Assembly: GCA_002328865.1 (NCBI GenBank)
Contig: DCWO01000089.1
Location: 1-26,823, forward strand
Direction: 5' to 3'
Source of the DNA: Dehalococcoidia bacterium UBA2160
GTDB lineage: Bacteria; Chloroflexota; Dehalococcoidia; Lucifugimonadales; UBA1123
DNA length: 26,823 bases
In this document: positions 1 to 7,055 of the stretch, piece by piece
Numbering within the stretch: the stretch's first letter is position 1
Layout: every line of letters starts with the position of its first letter
Notes under the pieces: model-generated
Told to the model about the DNA's origin: nothing
Databases searched by the model: none
Seen by the model: the letters and a program-made list of their open reading frames with translations, nothing else
Position numbers and translations under genes: made by a program

Positions 1-182
1 TCACCATCGGAGACGGGTAGGTGCTGCCACCTATGTAGGCAATTATCTGCCTCAAATCGGCGCGTCGCGACATCCGTCTGCCCTATTTCAGCCATGCACA
101 CGGCGGAAGACTGGCACATGGCGCCGGATCGCCGCCGATGTCGCCTTCCAGCAGGCGCACGCAACCTATCAGCGTGAGAGCC

Positions 183-212
183 TTGACACTCACAGCCGGA
201 TAGAAATACGAT
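183..212 (+). promoter_or_regulatory. Sigma70-type promoter of the CSLREA protein gene
   Basis: A perfect -35 hexamer TTGACA (183-188) and a -10 TACGAT (207-212) are separated by 18 bp. Transcription would start near 219, giving a leader of about 70 nt before the ATG at 292. The rest of 1-291 shows no convincing gene; a short minus-strand frame open from 119 to the window edge has no recognisable content. Confidence 0.6.
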
Positions 213-291
213 GCGGCTCCATCGCGGATTCAGTTGATGCGCCAGTCGTCCCGACGGTTGGCCGCCCGACCAAAACGGAGGACACGACTTA

Positions 292-1740
292 ATGACCATG
301 TTTCGGAATGTCGCACTGGGCACACTGCTGTCGGTTGTGGCAATGTTGCTTGTCTTTGGGACGACGGACACGGCGGAGGCGGCGAACATAGTCGTCGACA
401 CGTTTGCCGACATTGTGGATGATGACGGCTCGTGCTCGCTGCGAGAGGCAATCACGTCGGCGAACACCAACACGGCCTCAGGTTCGACTTCGGGTGAATG
501 TGCGGCCGGCGGCAGTTCCGATGCCATCAGCCTTGGCGCCGGGACCTATGCCTTGGCTTTGTCCGGGGCTGGAGAAGACAACAACGCGACCGGGGACCTG
601 GATATTAGCGCCGACCTGACCGTTGGCGGGGCCGGAGCTGGCAGCACGGTCATCGACGGCGGCGCCCTTGACAGGGTGCTCCAAATAACCAGCGGCGCGA
701 CAGTGGGGATCAGCAACGTCACTATAACCAACGGGAGCACCAGCGCGAACGGTGCGGGCATCTACAACCGCGGCACACTGACCCTCACCAACACCACGAT
801 CACCGGCAACGCCTCCACCAACGGCAACAGCGGCGGCATCTACAACTACCTGGCCACCGCCACGCTCAACAGCAGCACCGTCAGCAACAATACGTCCCTG
901 TACGACGGTGCGGGGATCTTCAAAGTTGGCGGCACGCTCACCCTCACCGGCAGCACCGTATCCGGCAACACGGGCCGGAACGGCGGCGGCATCAAGAGCG
1001 ACAACGGCGGAACGCTCACGCTGACCAACAGCACGGTCAGCGGCAACAACGCCGAGTACGGGGCTGGCATCAACAACGATGCCACGTTGACAGTGACAGC
1101 CACAACGGTCAGCGGCAACACGGCGAGCGCTGCGGGTGGCGGCATCTTCACCAACTTTGGCACGCTCACCCTGACCAACAGCACTCTTAGCGGAAATAGC
1201 GCCGTGAGCAGCGGTGGGGGCATCTACAATTCCCAGGCCACCATCACGATTGTCAACAGCACTTTCAGTTCAAACTCCGGTGGCGGTATTCGGTCCGACG
1301 CCAGCGGGACCGTGAACATGACCAACACCATCGTTGCAAACACAACTTCTGGTTCGGACTGCCTGGGCGCTGGGACATTCAATTCAAACGACTACAACCT
1401 GGACAGCGACAGCACCTGCAATCTGATCGCCACAAACGACCTTCCTGGCGTTGATCCTCTCCTGGGCTCGTTGCAGAACAACGGCGGCAGTACGTTCACT
1501 CACGCTCTGCAGTCCGGCAGCCCTGCTATAGACGCGGGAGATGACGGCTCTGCTCCGGCGACCGACCAGATCGGCACGGCGCGGCCGCAAGGTTCGGCCA
1601 GCGACATTGGCGCGTTCGAGGTGGCCGCCGCTACACCTGTTCCGGGTCTTTCCCAGTGGGGTTTGATAGCAATGGCCTTGGCGCTGACCTCGGTTTTCAC
1701 TTGGCGAACGATCAGGCGTCGAAAACTCATCCGAGCCTGA
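292..1740 (+). CDS. Secreted CSLREA-domain, right-handed beta-helix surface protein with C-terminal sorting tail
   Basis: This 482-residue protein is likely exported and held at the cell surface. Residues 1-31 form a signal peptide (basic start, long hydrophobic run, AEA cleavage-like site). The CSLREA motif, which names its domain family, is at 48-53. Residues ~130-380 are repeats of the type LTLTNSTVSGN with GGGI turns, as in parallel beta-helix (polymorphic-outer-membrane or pectate-lyase-like) folds. The segment before the tail (NGGSTFTHAL, SPAIDAGDDG, ARPQGSASDIGAFE) resembles the choice-of-anchor Q domain. The tail (450-482) has a VPGLSQWG motif, one membrane helix and an RRRK cluster, the layout of IPTL-CTERM sorting signals. 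The start at 292 is set by GGAGG at 277-281. The binding target is unknown; adhesion or envelope structure is only a guess. Confidence 0.85.
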   Translation: MTMFRNVALGTLLSVVAMLLVFGTTDTAEAANIVVDTFADIVDDDGSCSLREAITSANTNTASGSTSGECAAGGSSDAISLGAGTYALALSGAGEDNNATGDLDISADLTVGGAGAGSTVIDGGALDRVLQITSGATVGISNVTITNGSTSANGAGIYNRGTLTLTNTTITGNASTNGNSGGIYNYLATATLNSSTVSNNTSLYDGAGIFKVGGTLTLTGSTVSGNTGRNGGGIKSDNGGTLTLTNSTVSGNNAEYGAGINNDATLTVTATTVSGNTASAAGGGIFTNFGTLTLTNSTLSGNSAVSSGGGIYNSQATITIVNSTFSSNSGGGIRSDASGTVNMTNTIVANTTSGSDCLGAGTFNSNDYNLDSDSTCNLIATNDLPGVDPLLGSLQNNGGSTFTHALQSGSPAIDAGDDGSAPATDQIGTARPQGSASDIGAFEVAAATPVPGLSQWGLIAMALALTSVFTWRTIRRRKLIRA

Positions 1741-1747
1741 CCCAACT

Positions 1748-1782
1748 GGCTCCGATAGCGGGCGCTGGTCGGAGCCTTTGAG
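1748..1782 (+). terminator. Possible intrinsic terminator after the CSLREA gene
   Basis: A perfect 8-bp inverted repeat, GGCTCCGA (1748-1755) and TCGGAGCC (1769-1776), has a 13-nt loop and is followed by a short T-rich stretch. It sits between two convergent genes. The T-tract is weak, so termination strength is uncertain. Confidence 0.4.
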
Positions 1783-1801
1783 TCATTTCACGGCGCGCCG
1801 T

Positions 1802-3718
1802 CTACCGCAGGGCAGGCTCTTCGAGGAACTCGTCCATGCCGAGACGGCGGAGGGTCGACGCGGTGGGAAATCCAGTGTCCACGTTCCACTCCATATTGCG
1901 GTAGTACTCGTCGACCATCGCGGGCAGGTACGGCTCGATGCTCAACCCTTTCGAGGGTCCGGCCGGCGGCGGCTCGAGGTGCTTTGCGGACACGTCGAAC
2001 TCGTCGGCCTTCGTGAACCCGCGTCTCGCATACACCAGCCGCATCATGTTGGTCACTCGTTCGCCCACGGCCATGCCCTCATCGAACGTGAAGTCGTCCC
2101 AGCCGACGGCCTGTGCCAGACTCTTGGACGTGAGGTCCACGGACCCTTCGACGCCGCGGACGGCAAACATGCAGATGCCTAGGGTGTCGGCGAAGAGTTT
2201 GGCGAACTGAGTGTCGCACACCGGTTTCACCTTGGCGATCGCCTCTTCCATGTTGTGCGCAACACCGGGCATTGTCTCCGGGTAGCCGAGTTCCGGACGG
2301 GCATTGGCGTCGGCGCCCGTGCCCTGGATGCTGGGTCCCGAGCCGGAAATGAGCTCGCCGAAGAACACGCTCCAGAACTGGCGATGGTCGTGCATGACCA
2401 CGCCCTCGCCCTTCACGTCCAGCACCTTGCTCCGAAGCTCGTCTACCACCCCAGACTCTGCGCCGAGGGCTTGGGGCAGCGATTTGATTCCACCGGAGAG
2501 CCTTGCGCCGACGCCCTCTCCTTTGATGGTCTTGTCGACGAGTTCCATCGCGTTTTCCCAGTTGCCCCATGACAAATCCAAGCCGTCGGTGTCCTCGAGA
2601 TTGAGCACGCCGTCGTTGAAAGCCTGGTAGACCGCGCCGAGGATGCTGCCGAACTGGCCGGACTCCAGGCCCATGCCGTCGTAGAAGTCGGTCATGATCA
2701 CGATCGCGGCAGGGTCGTCGACGCCGATGATGGCCGCCGCTCCCTCCATGTTCTCCGCGCCTCCGCACGGGCTGCCGACGAATCCGGCATACGGGCCGTC
2801 TGTGACCTCGATATCGTACGCGCACGATATCTTGCAATTGTAAGACGGCTGTGGCGTAACCTTCCAGCGGCTGCAAGCCTCCACGTATTTGCGCGCGAAC
2901 TCCGTGCCCCACTCGGGGTCGGTCATGTTCTTGGCCGCAACCCTCAAAGCCTTGCCCCAAGGGTCGTAGTAGTTCCGGGTGATGCCGCCGTCCTGCAGCC
3001 AGGGCGACGACGCCAGGAGGTTCTCTTCCCAGACTTCAGCCGTCTCCGTCATGGCCTGGGCCTCGGCCAGCTTCACCGTTCCCGTGCCCCGGACCGCGAT
3101 GGCTTTGAGCATCTTGCTGCCCATGATCGCGCCTGGGCTGCCCTTCCCTGCTCCATGATTTCGATCCGCTTTGACCATCGAACCGGGAAGCAGAGCCTCG
3201 CCCGCGGGTCCGATGCAGGCGACACTGATGTTCGCGGGGTCGCCGAGTTCCAGCTTGAGGCGTCGCTCTGTCTCGCGTGTGTCCAAGCCCCAGAGGTGGC
3301 TGGCGTCACGAAGTTCGACCTTGTCGTCGTCAATCCATAGGTAAGAGGGCTTCGTGCTCTGGCCGGTGAAGATGATGCCTTCGAAACCGGCGTGCTTCAG
3401 GTACGCGCCCCACTGCCCGTGGGCGTGTCCGATTCCCGCCGAGTACGGGATGCACAGGTTGTAACAGATCGTCGTCCAGTCGGACGAATTAACGGCTGGG
3501 GTCCCAGTCAACGGACCCAGCATGAACATCAAAGGAGCTTCGGGGTCGGTGGCGTTGACGTGGGGCGGCCCATCTCTCAAAAGGTAGTACAATCCAAGGC
3601 CGGTCCCGCCGACGTACTTGCGCAATATCGCCTCGTCCGGAAGCGGCTCGCGCTCAATCGTCTCTTCGTTCAGGTCAATGCGCAGGATGAAGGGTTGATA
3701 TCCGCCGCGGATCGTCAT
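1802..3718 (-). CDS. Aldehyde ferredoxin oxidoreductase (AOR) family tungsten/molybdenum enzyme
   Basis: AOR-family enzymes use a bis-pyranopterin tungsten (or Mo) cofactor and one [4Fe-4S] cluster to oxidise aldehydes to acids, passing electrons to ferredoxin; the true substrate here is unknown. The 638-residue length is normal. Family signatures are the pterin-binding region near 100-130 (AGIGHAHGQWGAYLKHAGFE), NHGAGKGSPGAIMGSKMLKA, and a C-terminal IPTR-like segment (GFPTASTLRRLGM). The cluster motif CxxCxxxC reads Ser292-Y-N-Cys295-K-I-S-Cys299, so the first ligand is Ser; the distal ligand is Cys516 in DTLGICMF. An extra Cys318 lies in SPCGGAE, near the position of the usual PEYET segment. 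The start at 3718 is chosen over an upstream in-frame ATG at 3820 because AGGAG lies 7 nt ahead and the family N-terminus begins here. The gene stands alone on its strand with no ferredoxin or cofactor gene beside it. Confidence 0.9.
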   Translation of the reverse strand: MTIRGGYQPFILRIDLNEETIEREPLPDEAILRKYVGGTGLGLYYLLRDGPPHVNATDPEAPLMFMLGPLTGTPAVNSSDWTTICYNLCIPYSAGIGHAHGQWGAYLKHAGFEGIIFTGQSTKPSYLWIDDDKVELRDASHLWGLDTRETERRLKLELGDPANISVACIGPAGEALLPGSMVKADRNHGAGKGSPGAIMGSKMLKAIAVRGTGTVKLAEAQAMTETAEVWEENLLASSPWLQDGGITRNYYDPWGKALRVAAKNMTDPEWGTEFARKYVEACSRWKVTPQPSYNCKISCAYDIEVTDGPYAGFVGSPCGGAENMEGAAAIIGVDDPAAIVIMTDFYDGMGLESGQFGSILGAVYQAFNDGVLNLEDTDGLDLSWGNWENAMELVDKTIKGEGVGARLSGGIKSLPQALGAESGVVDELRSKVLDVKGEGVVMHDHRQFWSVFFGELISGSGPSIQGTGADANARPELGYPETMPGVAHNMEEAIAKVKPVCDTQFAKLFADTLGICMFAVRGVEGSVDLTSKSLAQAVGWDDFTFDEGMAVGERVTNMMRLVYARRGFTKADEFDVSAKHLEPPPAGPSKGLSIEPYLPAMVDEYYRNMEWNVDTGFPTASTLRRLGMDEFLEEPALR

Positions 3719-3810
3719 CGTGCATCTCCTAGGGTTCCTCGAAGCTGTCTCGGATGGGGTCGATGCCGGGTCGCTTCCGGCTTCAGATTCCGTGCCCGAA
3801 TCGTGGGCGT

Positions 3811-3839
3811 AGGCTAGCACGGAGAACTGTCGGATTCAA
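3811..3839 (-). promoter_or_regulatory. Candidate promoter of the AOR-family gene
   Basis: Read on the minus strand, TTGAAT (3834-3839) and TAGCCT (3811-3816) are 17 bp apart, with an upstream TGC that makes an extended -10. A start near 3804 would exclude the longer reading frame beginning at 3820 and supports the start at 3718. The hexamers are only moderate matches. Confidence 0.4.
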
Positions 3840-3916
3840 CCGCAGGCATAACGCGGCGACTCTGACGACCCTGTCATCTCGACGATTAAGGAACGATTAT
3901 TCGCCAATATGAAGAA

Positions 3917-3956
3917 CCAAACGATACTGGAAACTGGCGTTTGGTAGCGATATGAT
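3917..3956 (+). promoter_or_regulatory. Inverted repeat and -10-like box upstream of the membrane protein/PrkA unit
   Basis: CCAAACG (3917-3923) and CGTTTGG (3938-3944) form a 7-bp inverted repeat. A -10-like TATGAT follows at 3951-3956, with a poor -35 candidate (TGGAAA, 3928-3933) 17 bp upstream. The repeat overlaps the putative -35, as an activator or repressor site would. This is the only plausible promoter I see in 3840-4138. Confidence 0.35.
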
Positions 3957-3994
3957 GATCTAGGCTCTGGTCAAAAACCGCTCCGCCGCACAAT

Positions 3995-4049
3995 AACGAA
4001 CCGGCTGCATGATTCGTTTCGACAACATTCGAAACTGGCAGCCGGCGTT
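3995..4049 (+). promoter_or_regulatory. Long imperfect hairpin in the leader of the membrane protein/PrkA unit
   Basis: Three nested inverted-repeat pairs stack into one hairpin: AACG (3995-3998) with CGTT (4046-4049), CCGGCTGC (4001-4008) with GCAGCCGG (4038-4045), and GTTTCG (4016-4021) with CGAAAC (4030-4035). There is a 2-nt bulge, a 7/2 internal loop and an 8-nt apical loop, 18 pairs in all. No T-tract follows, so it is not a normal terminator. It could be a structured leader element or a protein-binding site; no known riboswitch consensus is recognised. Confidence 0.45.
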
Positions 4050-4116
4050 GGCGGTATGGCACATGACCGGTAAGCCCGCCGATGCGTCGCCGGATCTGGA
4101 GGCGTGGAAGCTGTAG
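4009..4116 (+). CDS. Possible 35-residue small protein or leader peptide
   Basis: An ATG at 4009 opens a 35-codon frame that ends at TAG 4114-4116, 22 nt before the membrane protein gene. The peptide begins MIRFDNIRNWQPALAVW and ends DLEAWKL; its codons favour G or C in third position, as the real genes here do. It has three Trp and no membrane segment. No Shine-Dalgarno motif precedes the ATG, and the first half lies inside the hairpin at 3995-4049. An alternative in-frame ATG at 4063 would give 17 residues. It may be a leader peptide whose translation opens the hairpin, or chance. Confidence 0.3.
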   Translation: MIRFDNIRNWQPALAVWHMTGKPADASPDLEAWKL

Positions 4117-4138
4117 TGGATGTTATTAGGAGGATACG

Positions 4139-4711
4139 ATGGAAGGCTTTGCTCTAATTCTCATAGGCGCCGCGATCTTTTCTCATTCCTGGTATCTCCT
4201 GGGACTGTATTCCGACGCGCGACCCATGGGGATCGTTATGGCCGCGCTGGCCGCGGGCATACTCATCACGTTGACCATGCAACCTCAAGTGGTAGGCTAC
4301 ATGGGTACGAACGGGGTCCAGTTGGTGGGCGAGATGACGATGATGAAGATGCTCATCGTCATGTGGGCGGTATATGCCGTAATCGTGGCTGCCCAGGGTT
4401 GGTGGGACCTCGAAGAGCGATCGATCGGGTTGTACGCGGCGCCCTTGGCCGTCGCCAGCGCCATGGCGATCTTCTTCTTCGCCACCCAACTGTCGGAGCA
4501 CGGCGACATCGCCGGCGTCGACGCCGACGGGGTGACCGCCACGATAACAGGCGCTGCTGCGATCCTGACTGTGCTCGCGGTGATGCTGTTCGCGTACATG
4601 GCCAAGCCCGTTTACGCGCTGAAGTCGGTTGCCGGATGGTTCATGCTGGTAGGGTCGGTTGGTGTGATGGTCATTGGATTGGCCATAATTAGCACTGTTA
4701 TCGCGTATTAG
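4139..4711 (+). CDS. Polytopic membrane protein of unknown function, about six TM helices
   Basis: This 190-residue protein is strongly hydrophobic, with about six membrane helices separated by short loops (for example FALILIGAAIFSHSWYLLGL near the start and MLVGSVGVMVIGLAIISTVI at the end). The most polar stretch, around 120-130, carries several Asp/Glu residues (EHGDIAGVDADG). AGGAGG at 4128-4133 fixes the start. The spacing of the first helix pair, with LLGLYSDARPMG between, weakly recalls AmiS/UreI-type channels, but I do not see enough to assign the family. It is 68 nt upstream of prkA on the same strand with no terminator between, so co-transcription is likely and a role linked to the kinase is possible. 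Confidence 0.75.
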   Translation: MEGFALILIGAAIFSHSWYLLGLYSDARPMGIVMAALAAGILITLTMQPQVVGYMGTNGVQLVGEMTMMKMLIVMWAVYAVIVAAQGWWDLEERSIGLYAAPLAVASAMAIFFFATQLSEHGDIAGVDADGVTATITGAAAILTVLAVMLFAYMAKPVYALKSVAGWFMLVGSVGVMVIGLAIISTVIAY

Positions 4712-4779
4712 GCGAAAGTGACGCTGGGTTGCTGCTGGACAGCCCCGGATCACCCTCCTGATACGCTGCGAGGAAAGCT

Positions 4780-6816
4780 ATGTCGACGCCCAATTCCGCG
4801 GTAGACAACCTGCTGCTAGAAGCCGAACAGGAAGCCGGAAGACACACCTGGGAAGGGCCGTTTTCCGAATACCTGACCAAGGTGATCGTCGATCCGTCGG
4901 TCTCTCGGCTGTCCCATCGCCTCGTTTACGACGCGATCATGGACGGAGGCGCGACCGAAACGCCCGCCGGAGAACCGGTCTACGGCGTCTTCCAGGGCAA
5001 GATTTTCGGCCTGGACGACTCTTTGGACAGAATCGCCCAATACTTCAGCTCGGCAGCAAGACGGCTTGAAATACGAAAACGGATCCTTCTTCTGCTGGGC
5101 CCACCCGCCAGCGGCAAGTCCTCTGTCGCAGATCTCATAAAAGAGGCGCTGGAGCGACACACGCGCACCGAGGCGGGCACCGTGTATGCGATCAAGGGTT
5201 GCCCGATGCAGGAGGAGCCGCTCCACCTGGTGCCTGACAGCCTGAGGCCCAGGTTGATGCGCGAATACGGCATACACGTCGAAGGGCAGCTCTGCCCAAG
5301 ATGCCGATACATGTTCCGCGGCAAATACAAGGGCAACCCAGCGAAGGTGCCTGTGGTCCGAGTGGTCTTCTCGGCGCAGGAGGCCGTCGGAATAGGCCAA
5401 TACGTCGCCACAAACCCGCGCCCCCGGACAGAGCTTTTGGTCGGCAGCATCAACGACGACAAACTCGAAGGCGATCGACTGGAGGTCGCCGGCAAGGCCT
5501 TCAGGTTGGACGGCGAGTTCAACGTGGCAAATCGCGGGTTGGTCGAGTTCGTGGAGATGTTCAAGGCCGACGATCACCTTTTAACAGCGTTGCTGGGCCT
5601 GTCGCAAGAACAGCTCATCAAGATGGAGCGATTCGGCTCCGTGTACGCGGACGAAGTGATCATCGCCCACTCAAACGTAGCCGACTTCAACGAATTCTTG
5701 GCGAAACCGACCTCCGAGGCCTTGCGGGATCGAATCATCGCGGTCCAGATCCCGTACAACACCAGGGTAAGCGACGAGGTGAAGATATACGAGGCCATGA
5801 TCAAGAGCAGCGGTCTCGAAAACGTTCACATCCCGCCTCTCACGTTGCCTACAGCCAGTGTTTTCGCGGTTTTGTCCCGGCTGAAGTCGCCAAACAAAGC
5901 GGCCGTCAGCCTTCTGGAAAAAATGCGCGCCTACGATGGCGTGCTGGTCCGCAACTTTGACGCCGAAGATGTCAAAAAGGAGCGGATTCACTTCTCCGAC
6001 GAAGCCATGGAAGGCGTTTCGCCGCGATACGTGATGAACCGCCTGAGCCATGTCGCCAGCAAGCCCGAAGTCTCCTGTGTAGCCCCGCTGCTGGCGCTGG
6101 AAAGCCTATGGGACGGTCTCAACGAGTACGTCGACGGCAGTGAGACTCGTACGGCCGCGTATATAAGACTCATCAGGGACACGGTGGAAGAGTACAACGA
6201 ACGGGCCACCAAGGATGTCCAGCAGGCGTACATGGAACGATTCGAAGAGACCGCCGCCGAACTGTTGGACGACTACCTGAACAACCTGATCATCGAATTC
6301 AGTTCCGACATCGAGCGGGACCCGGGAACCGGCGCAAGGCGTGAGGCTGACGAACGCAGCATGCGTGAGATGGAGAAGCACATCGACATCTCAGACAGAG
6401 AGCGCCGGCAGTTCAGATGGGACATCCACCTGTTCTTCACAGACCGCAAGCGCAGGAGCGCGCCTTACGACTACACGTCGGAACCTCGGATGAAAGCAGC
6501 CATCGACGTTCGCCTTTTCCCAGACCGTCGAACGCTCCACACCACCCTCTCGAAGCCGAGATCGGCGAAGATGCAGGTTGAGTGGGCGCGCAGGCGAGGG
6601 GCGATCCACAATCGCCTGGTCAATGCCTATGGCTACTGCGATGATTGCGCCGAAGACACCGTCGAGTACGTGATCCACGTCCTCAAAGGCAGAACCGTGA
6701 TCAGGACTCAGAAGAAGGAGCGAATCGATTGGCTGTGGGGTCACGAGTCGAGCTCGCCGCCAGGCGCTCAAGATCCCGAGGAAACGCCGGAGAGCGAAGA
6801 GGCCGCTGACGATTAA
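4780..6816 (+). CDS. prkA: PrkA-family AAA-type serine protein kinase
   Basis: PrkA proteins (YeaG in E. coli) couple an AAA-like ATPase domain to a C-terminal kinase-like domain and act in nutrient-stress and stationary-phase responses, or sporulation in Bacillus. The 678-residue length is close to the usual ~640. Visible marks are the Walker A motif GPPASGKS at 107-114, the family segment CPMQEEPLHLVP at 141-152, a CPRC pair at 172-175, the AAA core to about 370, and the C-terminal YGYCDDCAEDTVEYV segment. The last ~35 residues are an acidic, low-complexity extension. The start has GAGGA 5 nt upstream. The frequent partners YeaH and SpoVR are absent from the window; instead a membrane protein precedes the gene, and a strong terminator closes the unit. 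Confidence 0.95.
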   Translation: MSTPNSAVDNLLLEAEQEAGRHTWEGPFSEYLTKVIVDPSVSRLSHRLVYDAIMDGGATETPAGEPVYGVFQGKIFGLDDSLDRIAQYFSSAARRLEIRKRILLLLGPPASGKSSVADLIKEALERHTRTEAGTVYAIKGCPMQEEPLHLVPDSLRPRLMREYGIHVEGQLCPRCRYMFRGKYKGNPAKVPVVRVVFSAQEAVGIGQYVATNPRPRTELLVGSINDDKLEGDRLEVAGKAFRLDGEFNVANRGLVEFVEMFKADDHLLTALLGLSQEQLIKMERFGSVYADEVIIAHSNVADFNEFLAKPTSEALRDRIIAVQIPYNTRVSDEVKIYEAMIKSSGLENVHIPPLTLPTASVFAVLSRLKSPNKAAVSLLEKMRAYDGVLVRNFDAEDVKKERIHFSDEAMEGVSPRYVMNRLSHVASKPEVSCVAPLLALESLWDGLNEYVDGSETRTAAYIRLIRDTVEEYNERATKDVQQAYMERFEETAAELLDDYLNNLIIEFSSDIERDPGTGARREADERSMREMEKHIDISDRERRQFRWDIHLFFTDRKRRSAPYDYTSEPRMKAAIDVRLFPDRRTLHTTLSKPRSAKMQVEWARRRGAIHNRLVNAYGYCDDCAEDTVEYVIHVLKGRTVIRTQKKERIDWLWGHESSSPPGAQDPEETPESEEAADD

Positions 6817-6856
6817 TCGGTGACCTGAAACAGGATTAAGTTCATTAGCTGGGCAG

Positions 6857-6894
6857 ACGCCCGGCGGGGGTCATCATCCCCGCCGGGCGTTTTT
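6857..6894 (+). terminator. Strong Rho-independent terminator after prkA
   Basis: A perfect 13-bp GC-rich stem (6857-6869 with 6878-6890) has an 8-nt loop and is followed by a run of T to 6894. It lies about 40 nt after the prkA stop and separates this unit from yhaO. Confidence 0.95.
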
Positions 6895-6998
6895 CGTGCG
6901 AGTACACACCACGCGTCAATTCAGGCCCGTCGAGATGACGCATCCACTCCCCGGCTCTCTCCCAACTTCAGAAACCTCGACATCCGGGTCATATGCGC

Positions 6999-7028
6999 TT
7001 GGCGGAACAGCGCCCGCGGTGCGATAAT
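6999..7028 (+). promoter_or_regulatory. Candidate promoter of the yhaO-yhaN operon
   Basis: TTGGCG (6999-7004) and GATAAT (7023-7028) are 18 bp apart, with a TGC just before the -10 (extended -10). A start near 7035 leaves a short leader to the ATG at 7056 and argues against an in-frame ATG at 6993, which would lie upstream of the transcript. Confidence 0.5.
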
Positions 7029-7055
7029 CCTCGTAATCTGCATCGAAGAGCCGCC

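Noticed and set aside
1..119. Minus-strand frame open from an ATG at 119 to the window edge
   Set aside because: About 40 codons with no recognisable domain and no ribosome site; it could be the start of a gene beyond the edge, but nothing supports it.
700..1300. Tandem-repeat-like DNA in the beta-helix gene, considered as a CRISPR or satellite array
   Set aside because: The repeats follow the protein's ~24-residue helix turns, differ in sequence and length and stay in frame; there are no constant repeats with unique spacers.
3719..3820. A 34-residue N-terminal extension of the AOR-family protein
   Set aside because: The ATG at 3718 has an ideal Shine-Dalgarno, the family N-terminus begins there, and the putative promoter would start transcription inside the extension.
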